A stretch of DNA of 64,000 bases from Cupriavidus necator A5-1 (GTDB taxonomy: Bacteria; Pseudomonadota; Gammaproteobacteria; Burkholderiales; Burkholderiaceae). A model generated the notes under the pieces. It was given only the letters and a program-made list of their open reading frames with translations. It was not told the origin of the DNA and did no database searches. Position 1 is the stretch's first letter. Every line of letters begins with the position of its first letter. This document shows positions 43,422 through 52,129 of the stretch, piece by piece. The position numbers and the translations under genes were made by a program. The stretch covers positions 3,968,001 through 4,032,000 of the forward strand of contig NZ_JQLI01000008.1 in NCBI RefSeq assembly GCF_000744095.1, in the 5' to 3' direction.

Positions 43422-44287
43422 TGGATCGAACTCCACGGGAACAGGCGCTGGTTGGCGCGCTTGAAGACAAGGTCGGAGACCAGCCCGATGCAGCCGATCA
43501 CGATGATGCCGAAGATGATCTGCCCGGTATTGAGCAGCGCCTGGCTGTCGGTGATCATGTGGCCGATGCCGGACGACGAGCCGATCAGTTCGGCCACGAT
43601 CACGTAGGTCCAGGCCCAGCCCAGCACCAGCCGCAGGATCTCGGCGATCTCGGGCGCCGCGCCCGGGATCAGCACGCGCCGCACGATGCCGGCGCTGTTG
43701 GCGCCCAGCGTATAGGCCGCCTCGACCAGGTCCTTGCGCGCGCCACCGACGGCCACCGCCACCATCAGCACGATCTGGAAGAACGAGCCGATAAAGATCA
43801 CCAGCAGCTTCTGGGTTTCGCCGATGCCGGCCCACAGGATCAGCAGCGGGATAAAGGCCGACGCCGGCAGGTAGCGGCAGAACGACACAAAGGGCTCGAA
43901 GAACGCCTCGGCCGCCTTGTACGAGCCCATGAAGATGCCCAGCGGCACGGCCAGCACCGCGGCCAGCACGAAGCCGCCGACCACGCGCCAGACGGTCATG
44001 CCGATGTCGCCGATGAAGTTGTGCTCCGTGAAAAGGATAAAGCCCTCCTTGGCCATCGTCATCGGATCGGCCAGGAACGTGCGCGGCACAAAGCCGCCCA
44101 ACGTGACCGCGGCCCAGATGCCGAAGAACAGCACAAAGAAAGACAGGCCGAGCATCCAGCGCGCGTTCGGCGCCACCGGGACCAGCGGGGCCAGCCACGG
44201 ATGGCGCCGGCGCGCGGGCGCCTCGGCGGAGCCGCCGGCGGCCACCGCGGCCGCCGGGGCGGATGAACCAATTCGGGCTTGCGTCAT
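43418..44287 (-). CDS. ABC transporter permease, NitT/TauT type (hut-linked)
   Basis: A 289-residue permease with about six membrane helices and the BPD_transp_1 EAA-type loop (VEAAYTLGANSAGIVRRVLIPGAAPEI). The N-terminal 30 residues are Ala/Pro/Arg-rich and cytoplasmic. It lies 27 bp after the binding-protein gene and overlaps the ATPase gene, completing a three-gene importer. Confidence 0.92.
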   Translation of the reverse strand: MTQARIGSSAPAAAVAAGGSAEAPARRRHPWLAPLVPVAPNARWMLGLSFFVLFFGIWAAVTLGGFVPRTFLADPMTMAKEGFILFTEHNFIGDIGMTVWRVVGGFVLAAVLAVPLGIFMGSYKAAEAFFEPFVSFCRYLPASAFIPLLILWAGIGETQKLLVIFIGSFFQIVLMVAVAVGGARKDLVEAAYTLGANSAGIVRRVLIPGAAPEIAEILRLVLGWAWTYVIVAELIGSSSGIGHMITDSQALLNTGQIIFGIIVIGCIGLVSDLVFKRANQRLFPWSSIQ

Positions 44288-44314
44288 GACGTCACGCCTC
44301 CTGGAAACTGCGGG

Positions 44315-45298
44315 TTACTTGAGGAAACGCGCGTCGTACAGCGTCGTCACGTCCGGCACCTGGCGGATCACGCCGATGTCGAGCAGCACCGCCGCCGCTT
44401 CCTTGCTGAAGCTGGCGAGCTCGCCGGAGAAGAACTTCTTGTTGGCCTCACGATCCTGCCAGCGCAGGTAGGCCGCCGACTTGGCGAACTGCTCGCCGGT
44501 CTGCTTGACCGCGGCGCCCATGATCTCGTTGGCCTTCTCCGGCTCCTTGCGGATCATCTCCAGCGCCTCGAAGTAGCTGTCGACCAGCGCCTGCGCGGCC
44601 TTGGGATTCTCTTTAAGCCACTTCGGCGCGCAGCCCAGCGTATCGGTCACCATCGGGTAGTCGAGCGTGGTCGCCAGGATCTTGCCCTTGTCCGGGTTCT
44701 GGCGCACCGTCGACAGGTACGGCTCATAGGTCATGGCGCCGTCGTTCTGGCCGGCCACGAAGGCCTGCGCGGCCGCCTGCGGCGACAGCGTGGTGGTCTT
44801 GACGTCCTTGAGCGTCATGCCGTTTTTCTTCAGCATCCAGGCCAGGCCGAAATACGGCGCGGTACCCGGTGCATCGACGCCGATGGTCTTGCCCTTCAGG
44901 TCGGCAAAGCTCTTGACGTCGGTGCGTACGGCCAGGCCGTCGGCGCCGTAGGACTTGTCGAGCTGCACAATCTGGGTGATGGGCACGCCGTTGGCGTTCC
45001 AGGCCACGTGGGTCTCGACCGTGGTGGCCGCGCACTGGATCGCGCCCGAGGCCAGCGCCAGGTGGCGATCCTTCTGCGGGATCATCTTGATGTCGACTTC
45101 CACGCCGTTCTTCTTGAAGATACCGGCCTTGTCGGCCAGCGTCAGCGGCGCGAAGCCGGTCCAGCCGCTCATGCCGAGCGTGACCTTGGTGGTCTGGGCA
45201 TGCGCGGTGCCGCCCGCGGCCACCACCGCGAACAGCATCGCGGCCCCAACTGCCATCCGACCGCGGGTCCTGCTGTGAATGCGGCTCTGAATCCTCAT
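44315..45298 (-). CDS. ABC transporter substrate-binding protein, NitT/TauT type (hut-linked)
   Basis: A 327-residue periplasmic protein with an export signal (RTRGRMAVGAAMLFAVVAAG...AHA) and the SsuA/THI5-like fold (GWTGFAPLTLADKAGIFKKNG). AAAGGAG precedes the chosen ATG; an upstream in-frame ATG 13 codons earlier lacks one. It is the first gene of the transporter-hutC unit. The HutC-like palindrome 78 bp upstream is the main reason to expect a histidine or urocanate ligand. Confidence 0.9.
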   Translation of the reverse strand: MRIQSRIHSRTRGRMAVGAAMLFAVVAAGGTAHAQTTKVTLGMSGWTGFAPLTLADKAGIFKKNGVEVDIKMIPQKDRHLALASGAIQCAATTVETHVAWNANGVPITQIVQLDKSYGADGLAVRTDVKSFADLKGKTIGVDAPGTAPYFGLAWMLKKNGMTLKDVKTTTLSPQAAAQAFVAGQNDGAMTYEPYLSTVRQNPDKGKILATTLDYPMVTDTLGCAPKWLKENPKAAQALVDSYFEALEMIRKEPEKANEIMGAAVKQTGEQFAKSAAYLRWQDREANKKFFSGELASFSKEAAAVLLDIGVIRQVPDVTTLYDARFLK

Positions 45299-45375
45299 CT
45301 GTACGCTCCTTTGGTGTGTCCGTCGACGGCAGGCCATGCATGCGGCCGCGCTCGCTTTCGGGCATTAAACAATGC

Positions 45376-45388
45376 CTGTATATACAAG
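45376..45388. promoter_or_regulatory. HutC operator candidate upstream of the hut-linked transporter
   Basis: CTGTATATACAAG contains the perfect palindrome TGTATATACA, the best match in the window to the HutC-type site. It is positioned to block the promoter of the binding-protein gene on the minus strand. Confidence 0.7.
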
Positions 45389-45619
45389 TCAACGTAGTAC
45401 TTCCACCGAGTCAGCGGATGCAAAACCGCCTTGAAAGGCGCTTATCTCCGGGGCTTCGTCAATTACGGGAGCACCACGCCGGTTCAGATGGACCGCCACC
45501 GGCACCAGGCCGGGGCGATCCACGTATTGCTGTATAGACAGGGGCAGGGTGACGCAAGTGGACAGCAAGCCCCGTGCCAGCAGGAAGACCTGCCAGCGGG
45601 GGCGCAGCCTTGAGCGCAG
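45389..45619. other. intergenic region holding a third HutC-like site at 45,530-45,542
   Basis: No gene is supported in these 231 bp. CTGTATAGACAGG at 45,530-45,542 is identical to the site in front of hutH and lies 154 bp upstream of the perfect palindrome, so the two could support looping or serve as an auxiliary operator. Confidence 0.6.
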
Positions 45620-46618
45620 TCAGGCGTCGAAGAAGGAAGCGACGGTCGGGTAGCGCAGCCGCAGGCGCAGCTCGCGTTTCAGGCGGCGGTTGTCGAGCCG
45701 GCGCGACTCGCTCATAAAGCTGAGCAGCGTCGGCTCGATCACTTCGCGCGCCTGTCCGCGCGTGATGCGGGGCGGGCGCGGCAGGCCACGGCGGTCGGCA
45801 ACGAGGTCGAAGTAGTCGGCCATGCGCAGCTCGGTATCGTCGCTCGCGTGGACCACGCGCTGCGGGCGGCCGCGGAACAGCGCGGCGACCATGGTGCGCG
45901 CCAAGTCGTCGGCGTGGATATGGCTGGTGTAGACGTCGTCCTGCGGTACCAGCGCCGGCGTGCCGCGCCTAAGCCGCGCCACCGGCAGGCGGTCCTCGGC
46001 ATAAATGCCAGGGATGCGTACGATGCTGGCGCGCCAGCCGGCGTCGCGGCCAAAGGCGCGAACTGCCGCTTCGGCGGCCACGCGGCGCCGCGCGCGGGCG
46101 GTCTGGGGCCGTACGGCGTGGAATTCCGACACCCGCGCACCCTGGCGATCGCCATAGACGCCGGAGGTGCTGGCGTACACAAACGCAACGCGAGGCGGGG
46201 CCCGGTCGGGTAGAATGGCGGGCTCGCCGGCAAGCGTGCCCGCAGGTTTCCTGGCCCGGCGCCAGGCCGCGCGGCGCAAGGCGGCGAGCAGTGCACGCGT
46301 GCGCGGATCGCCCTCGCCCTGCCCGGGCGGCGGCGCCAGGTCCAGCACCTGCGTGGCCAGCCCGCGCAGCCGCGCGAGCGTAGCGGGCCGGTCCAGGTCC
46401 GCCACCAGCGGCACCGCGCCGGCGGCGCGCAGTTCGGCGCGTCGCGCCGGCTGCGAGGTCACGGCAAACACGCGCATGCGCGACGACAGGATTCGCAGGC
46501 AGCGCGTCCCCACATCCCCGCAGCCAACGATCAACAGGCGCGGACGGCCCAGCCGGCGGCTAGGTACAGGGAGAACTGGGAGGCGCGAGGGCTGCAGCAT
46601 CGACTGAATTTGGCTCAT
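45620..46618 (-). CDS. NAD(P)-binding epimerase/dehydratase-like protein (YeeZ type)
   Basis: A 332-residue Rossmann-fold protein of the atypical/extended short-chain dehydrogenase group. The N-terminus has LLIVGCGDVGTRCLRIL (GxGxxG), and FVYASTSGVYGD holds the Ser/Tyr region, though the usual YxxxK is degenerate. IPGIYAEDRLP and HADDLARTMVAAL are also typical. The start MSQIQSMLQPSR lies 9 bp from the divergent flavoprotein start. The substrate is unknown. Confidence 0.8.
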   Translation of the reverse strand: MSQIQSMLQPSRLPVLPVPSRRLGRPRLLIVGCGDVGTRCLRILSSRMRVFAVTSQPARRAELRAAGAVPLVADLDRPATLARLRGLATQVLDLAPPPGQGEGDPRTRALLAALRRAAWRRARKPAGTLAGEPAILPDRAPPRVAFVYASTSGVYGDRQGARVSEFHAVRPQTARARRRVAAEAAVRAFGRDAGWRASIVRIPGIYAEDRLPVARLRRGTPALVPQDDVYTSHIHADDLARTMVAALFRGRPQRVVHASDDTELRMADYFDLVADRRGLPRPPRITRGQAREVIEPTLLSFMSESRRLDNRRLKRELRLRLRYPTVASFFDA

Positions 46619-46627
46619 AGACCGATT

Positions 46628-47692
46628 ATGGCTTATCAAGTAACCGTCATGCCCAGTGGCCACAAGTTCGAAGTGGCCGCGGACGAAACCATCCTCGGCG
46701 CGGCCCTGCGCCACAGCATCGGGCTGCCCTACGGCTGCAAGAACGGCGCCTGCGGCTCGTGCAAGGGCCGCGTGCTCGAAGGCACCATCGTCCAGGGCGA
46801 CCACGCCCCGTCCGCGCTGACCGCGCAGGAAAGGACCGAGGGCCGCGCCCTGTTCTGCTGCGCCAACGCGGCCTCGGACATCACCATCGAATGCCGCGAA
46901 GTCCACGGCGCCGGCGACATCCCGATCAAGAAGGTGCCGTGCCGCGTGACCACGCTGGAGCGCCTGGCGGACGACGTAATCTCGATCCGCCTGCAGCTGC
47001 CGGCGACCGAGCGCATGCAGTACCTGGCCGGCCAGTATGTGGAATTCCTGCTGCGCGACGGCAAGCGCCGCAGCTACTCGATCGCCACGCCGCCGCATGA
47101 AGACGGCCCGATCGAACTGCATATCCGCCATATGCCCGGCGGCGCCTTCACCGACTACGTGTTCGGTGCCAGGGAAGGCCAGCCGGCGATGAAGGAGCGC
47201 GACATCCTGCGCTTCGAAGGCCCGCTCGGCAGCTTCTTCCTGCGCGAGGAATCGAACGCACCGATCATCCTGCTGGCCTCCGGCACCGGCTTCGCGCCGA
47301 TCAAGGCGATCGTCGAGCATATGGCCTACACCGGCATCGAGCGCCCGATGACGCTGTACTGGGGCGGCCGCCGGCCCAAGGACCTGTACATGCACGCGCT
47401 GTGCGAGCAGTGGGCGCGCGACCTGCCCAACTTCAAGTACGTGCCGGTGGTGTCCGACGCGCTGCCGGAAGACAACTGGCAGGGCCGCGCCGGCTTTGTC
47501 CACCAGGCCGTGATCGCCGACCACCCGGACCTGTCGGGCCATGAGGTCTACGCCTGCGGCGCGCCGGTAATGATCAACGCCGCGCGCACCGACTTCACCC
47601 GCCAGTGCAAGCTGCACGAGGACGCGTTCTTCGCCGACTCGTTCACCTCCGAGGCCGATATGCACCCGACCGGCTCGGCCCCGGCGGCCTGA
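46628..47692 (+). CDS. CDP-6-deoxy-delta-3,4-glucoseen-reductase-like ferredoxin reductase
   Basis: A 354-residue flavoprotein. The N-terminal 2Fe-2S ferredoxin domain has the ligands in YGCKNGACGSCKGRVLEG and ALFCCANAA. An FAD domain follows (RSYSIATPP) and then an NAD(P)H domain (LLASGTGFAPIKAIVEH, VYACGAPVMI). The family is annotated after E3 of ascarylose synthesis, but in betaproteobacteria it is a stand-alone reductase with an unproven partner. It could supply electrons to iron-sulfur enzymes such as CysI (speculation). MAYQVTVMPSG is preferred over the ATG six codons upstream, which overlaps the divergent gene. Confidence 0.9.
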   Translation: MAYQVTVMPSGHKFEVAADETILGAALRHSIGLPYGCKNGACGSCKGRVLEGTIVQGDHAPSALTAQERTEGRALFCCANAASDITIECREVHGAGDIPIKKVPCRVTTLERLADDVISIRLQLPATERMQYLAGQYVEFLLRDGKRRSYSIATPPHEDGPIELHIRHMPGGAFTDYVFGAREGQPAMKERDILRFEGPLGSFFLREESNAPIILLASGTGFAPIKAIVEHMAYTGIERPMTLYWGGRRPKDLYMHALCEQWARDLPNFKYVPVVSDALPEDNWQGRAGFVHQAVIADHPDLSGHEVYACGAPVMINAARTDFTRQCKLHEDAFFADSFTSEADMHPTGSAPAA

Positions 47693-47760
47693 ACGGCCAG
47701 CCGCCCTGCCCGCTGCCCGTTCCCTCAGCGCAACAATGCCCGGGTCTGCCAAAATTCGTT

Positions 47761-47789
47761 TTGACACCCGGGCGCATGCGCCTTATATT
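47761..47789 (+). promoter_or_regulatory. sigma-70 promoter in front of the argD leader
   Basis: TTGACA, exactly 17 bp, then TATATT: one of the best promoters in the window. The expected start falls at or next to the A of the leader ATG at 47,797, implying a leaderless transcript. Confidence 0.8.
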
Positions 47790-47796
47790 TGGCCGC

Positions 47797-47865
47797 ATGA
47801 GCACGACCTTCAACCGACGCCGCAGCTTCCATACGTCGCTCCCCAATGGGGTGCCACGCGGCTGA
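47797..47865 (+). CDS. 22-residue Arg-rich leader peptide upstream of the argD-family gene
   Basis: A 22-codon ORF starting at the predicted transcription start. Residues 7-9 are consecutive arginines (codons CGA CGC CGC at 47,815-47,823), and residue 21 is a fourth Arg. It is followed 28 bp later by an intrinsic terminator and then by an aminotransferase gene of the ArgD family. The layout is that of ribosome-mediated attenuation, with Arg-tRNA supply as signal. The Arg-codon segment (CGCAG at 47,821-47,825) can pair with CTGCG at 47,873-47,877, and GCCACG at 47,853-47,858 can pair with the 3' arm of the terminator. Translation is not proven. Confidence 0.55.
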   Translation: MSTTFNRRRSFHTSLPNGVPRG

Positions 47866-47893
47866 CCGTCGACTGCGTCTGTTCAGGTCAACG

Positions 47894-47920
47894 AGCCACG
47901 GGCAACCCCCGTGGCTTTTT
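47894..47920 (+). terminator. intrinsic terminator (attenuator) between leader and argD
   Basis: AGCCACGGG pairs with CCCGTGGCT in a perfect 9-bp stem around CAACC, followed by TTTT and GTTTTGGTTT. It lies 28 bp after the leader stop and 88 bp before the argD start, on the same strand. Confidence 0.85.
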
Positions 47921-48007
47921 GTTTTGGTTTGCCCGTTTGTTTCCCCGGTTTGTTTCGTCTTTCCCGCCCTCCCGTCCATCGTTTAAAGCCGACCCCTGGA
48001 GTCCGCC

Positions 48008-49195
<1,188 letters not shown>

Positions 49196-49210
49196 TCGCA
49201 AGTCGCAATG

Positions 49211-49241
49211 AAAAAAGCCTCGCGCAATGCGAGGCTTTTTT
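49211..49241. terminator. intrinsic terminator after argD
   Basis: AAAAAAGCCTCGC and GCGAGGCTTTTTT form a 13-bp stem around GCAAT, with a further T run. It can work in both directions. Confidence 0.9.
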
Positions 49242-49265
49242 TGTTCCGGCAGTACAGGCATCGCA

Positions 49266-49411
49266 CCCGCCGGGGAGGAGTGAGGGAGAGGGCCAGCGCA
49301 GCAGAAACCGCGAGCGTCTGGCCGAGGCAGGCATCCGCGGTACCCCGCGGCAAAGTGGCATCACCTTGCGCCTGCATGCGCCTGCCCTCTCCCTCACCCC
49401 TCTTCCGGCGG
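49266..49411. repeat. REPIN-like pair of inverted GC-rich repeats
   Basis: A 28-bp sequence (49,266-49,293, ending GTGAGGGAGAGGGC) and its imperfect complement (49,384-49,411, beginning GCCCTCTCCCTCAC) flank about 90 bp of unique sequence. The whole sits between argD and livF. The same GCCCTCTCCC core forms a single hairpin at 40,180-40,232. Two inverted REP units around a spacer is the REPIN layout, mobilised in trans by a RAYT transposase in other genomes. Confidence 0.65.
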
Positions 49412-49435
49412 GGCGGGAGCCGGCAACGGCGCGGC

Positions 49436-50152
49436 TTACTCGCCGAGGTAGGCGGCCCGGACCTTCGGGTCGTCCAGCATCTGCTTCGCTTCGCCGCTCA
49501 TGGTGATGAGGCCGGACTCCATCACGTAGCCGCGGTGCGCGGCCTGCAGCGCCAGGCGGGCGTTCTGCTCGACCAGCAGCACGGTCACGCCTTGCGCCGA
49601 GATGTCGCGCACCACTTCGAAGATCTTCTCGACCATGATCGGCGAGAGGCCCATCGACGGCTCGTCCAGCAGCAGCAGCCTAGGTTGGCTCATCAGCGCG
49701 CGCGCCATCGCCAGCATCTGCTGCTCGCCGCCGGACATGGTGCCGGCCAGCTGGTTGGCACGCTCCTTCAGGCGCGGGAAGATGCCGAACATGCGGTCGA
49801 TGTCAGCCTTGATGCCGGCCTCGTCGTTGCGCGTGTAGGCGCCCATCTGCAGGTTCTCGGTGATGGTCATGCGGGCAAACACGCCCCGCCCTTCCGGCAC
49901 CATTGCCATGCCATGCTTTAACAGCGCATAGCTGGGTACGCCCTTGATGGACTTGCCCAAGTACTCGACATCGCCGCCGCCCCAGCCCTGCAGGCCGGTG
50001 ATGGCCTTCATGGTGGTGGTCTTGCCTGCGCCGTTGGCGCCGATCAGCGTGACCAGCTCGCCGTCCTTGATTTCGAGGTCGATGCCCTTGACCGCCTGGA
50101 TGCCGCCATAAGCGACCTTCAGGCCCGAGATCTTCAATACTGTGTCTTTCAT
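49436..50152 (-). CDS. livF: branched-chain amino acid ABC transporter ATPase LivF
   Basis: A 238-residue ATPase with Walker A GANGAGKTTT, signature MSGGEQQML, and Walker B LLLLDEPSMGLSP. The LivF form has the short family C-terminus ending VRAAYLGE. It is the last gene of livHMGF on the minus strand, 14 bp after livG, and energises uptake of leucine, isoleucine and valine or related amides. Confidence 0.94.
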   Translation of the reverse strand: MKDTVLKISGLKVAYGGIQAVKGIDLEIKDGELVTLIGANGAGKTTTMKAITGLQGWGGGDVEYLGKSIKGVPSYALLKHGMAMVPEGRGVFARMTITENLQMGAYTRNDEAGIKADIDRMFGIFPRLKERANQLAGTMSGGEQQMLAMARALMSQPRLLLLDEPSMGLSPIMVEKIFEVVRDISAQGVTVLLVEQNARLALQAAHRGYVMESGLITMSGEAKQMLDDPKVRAAYLGE

Positions 50153-50166
50153 CTGCAGCTCCCCCG

Positions 50167-50943
50167 TCAGTGGGCCGTAGTGCCGAGGTAGGCCTCGATC
50201 ACCGCCGGGTTGTTCTGGACATCATGCGGCAGGCCCTGCGCGATGACCTTGCCGTAGTCGAGCACGGTCATGCGATTGCAAAGGCCCATCACCAGCTTCA
50301 CGTCGTGCTCGATCAGCAGGATGGTCTTGCCGTCGGAGCGGATCTTGTCGAGCAGACCGCGCAGCTCGACCTTCTCGGTGGCGTTCATGCCGGCCGCGGG
50401 CTCGTCCAGCGCCAGCAGCTTGGGCTCGGTAGCCAGCGCGCGGGCAATCTCGAGCCGGCGCTGGTGGCCATAGGAGAGATTGCGCGAAGTGAAGTTGGCG
50501 TACTTGCCGATGCCGACATAGTCGAGCAGGTCGTGCGCCATGTCCTCGATGGCCTCTTCTTCGCGCCGCACCGAGGGCGGGCGAAACACCGCGCCCAGCA
50601 GATTGGCCTTGGTGCGCACGTGGCGCCCCACCATCACGTTCTCCAGCGCGGTCATGTCGCCAAACAGGCGGATGTTCTGGAAGGTGCGGGCGATGCCGGC
50701 CTTGGCCACTTCATGCACCGCGGTGGGCTGGTATGGCTTGCTGTCCAGCACGAACTCGCCAGAGTCCGGTGTGTACAGGCCCGTGATCACATTAAAGAAG
50801 GTGGTCTTGCCGGCGCCATTCGGCCCGATCAGGCCGTAGATCTCGCCCGGCTTGATTTGCAGGCCCACTTCCGACAAGGCCTGCAGCCCGCCGAAACGCT
50901 TGTTGACCCCCTGTACCGACAGGAGGAAGTTCTCATTGCTCAT
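50167..50943 (-). CDS. livG: branched-chain amino acid ABC transporter ATPase LivG
   Basis: A 258-residue ATPase. Walker A is GPNGAGKTTFFNVITG, the signature region is LSYGHQRRLEIARALA and Walker B is LLALDEPAAGMN; the LivG-type C-terminus ends NNPAVIEAYLG. It is located 15 bp after livM and partners LivF. Confidence 0.94.
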   Translation of the reverse strand: MSNENFLLSVQGVNKRFGGLQALSEVGLQIKPGEIYGLIGPNGAGKTTFFNVITGLYTPDSGEFVLDSKPYQPTAVHEVAKAGIARTFQNIRLFGDMTALENVMVGRHVRTKANLLGAVFRPPSVRREEEAIEDMAHDLLDYVGIGKYANFTSRNLSYGHQRRLEIARALATEPKLLALDEPAAGMNATEKVELRGLLDKIRSDGKTILLIEHDVKLVMGLCNRMTVLDYGKVIAQGLPHDVQNNPAVIEAYLGTTAH

Positions 50944-50958
50944 TATTCGTCCTCCTGC

Positions 50959-52116
50959 TCAGAAACGGCCCACGCTGCCGGGACGGCGCACCACCGGCCG
51001 GTCTTCCTTGCGCGGCGACGGCCACAAGCCGGCCGGGCGGTACAGCATCACCCCCACCATGGCCAGGCCGAACAGCAACTGCCGCAGCACTTCGGCGTCG
51101 ACCACTACATGACCGAAGATGCCATGCTGGACCGGCTCGGCCACCACGCGCAGCAGTTCCTGGAAGCCGACCAGCAGGATGCCGCCCAGGATCACGCCCG
51201 GGATATGGCCAATGCCGCCCAGCACCACGATCGCCAGTACGTAGATGGACTCCCACAGCGTGAACGACTCGGGCGAGACGAAACCCTGGAAAGCGCCGAA
51301 CACGGCACCAGAGCAGCCACCGAAGGAGGCGCCCATGGCGAAGGCCAGCAGCTTGATGTTGCGGGTGTTGATGCCCATCGCCTTGGCGGCGATCTCATCT
51401 TCGCGAATCGCCACGAAGGCGCGGCCGATACGCGAGTTCTGCAGGCGCAGGCAGACGAACACGATGACGATCACCAGCGCGACCAGCAGGTAGTAGTACA
51501 TGAACACCGGCGTGAACTTGAGCCCAAAGATCTCGTGCGTCTTGGAAAAGTCGAAGCCGAAGATATGAACCGGGTCGATCGCGGTGACGCCCTTCGGGCC
51601 GTTGGTGATGTTCACCGGTCGGTCCAGGTTGTTCATGAAGATACGGATGATCTCGCCGAAGCCCAGCGTCACGATGGCCAGGTAGTCGCCGCGCAACTTG
51701 AGCGTCGGTGCTCCAAGCAGCACGCCGAACGTGGCTGCCACCAGCAAAGCGATTGGCACCACAAACCACATGCTCACGTGCAGCCCGTGCGGGAACAGGG
51801 CGTGGATCGCCTCGAACTGGTTGGCCAGATGGGGCGAGCCCAGCAAGGCCATCAGATAGGCGCCCACCGCGTAGAACGCGATATAGCCCAGGTCGAGCAG
51901 GCCGGCAAAGCCCACCACGATGTTCAGGCCAAGCGCCAGCATGATGTACAGCATTGCAAAGTCGAGCACGCGCACCCAGTAATTGCCGCCCAGCGTCTGC
52001 ACGATGAACGGCGCGCACATGGCGACCACCAGGAAGGAAAGCAGCGCGGCCAGGGTCTTGGCCGGTATTCTGGACGGTGCTGCAACCGCCGCCGTGGATG
52101 GAATCGGGGTATTCAT
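50959..52116 (-). CDS. livM: branched-chain amino acid ABC transporter permease LivM
   Basis: A 385-residue permease with about ten hydrophobic segments and the LivM motif LGLNIVVGFAGLLDLGYIAFYAVGAY split around residue 65-95, with the cytoplasmic loop RDDEIAAKAMGI-like RIREDEIAAKAMGINTRN region. The start MNTPIPSTAAVAA is chosen because it lies 13 bp after the livH stop with GGAGAGA upstream; the frame extends 11 codons into livH. Confidence 0.93.
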   Translation of the reverse strand: MNTPIPSTAAVAAPSRIPAKTLAALLSFLVVAMCAPFIVQTLGGNYWVRVLDFAMLYIMLALGLNIVVGFAGLLDLGYIAFYAVGAYLMALLGSPHLANQFEAIHALFPHGLHVSMWFVVPIALLVAATFGVLLGAPTLKLRGDYLAIVTLGFGEIIRIFMNNLDRPVNITNGPKGVTAIDPVHIFGFDFSKTHEIFGLKFTPVFMYYYLLVALVIVIVFVCLRLQNSRIGRAFVAIREDEIAAKAMGINTRNIKLLAFAMGASFGGCSGAVFGAFQGFVSPESFTLWESIYVLAIVVLGGIGHIPGVILGGILLVGFQELLRVVAEPVQHGIFGHVVVDAEVLRQLLFGLAMVGVMLYRPAGLWPSPRKEDRPVVRRPGSVGRF

Positions 52117-52129
52117 GGATTCTCTCTCC

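Noticed and set aside
43418..45298. Assignment of the hut-linked transporter as a taurine or sulfonate importer
   Set aside because: The family resemblance alone does not fix the ligand, and the link to hutC and HutC-like operators argues for an imidazole substrate.
45620..47767. 715-codon minus-strand frame that could look like a fusion protein
   Set aside because: The N-terminal 380 codons are antisense to the ferredoxin reductase gene and have no family features. The NAD-binding protein starts at 46,618.
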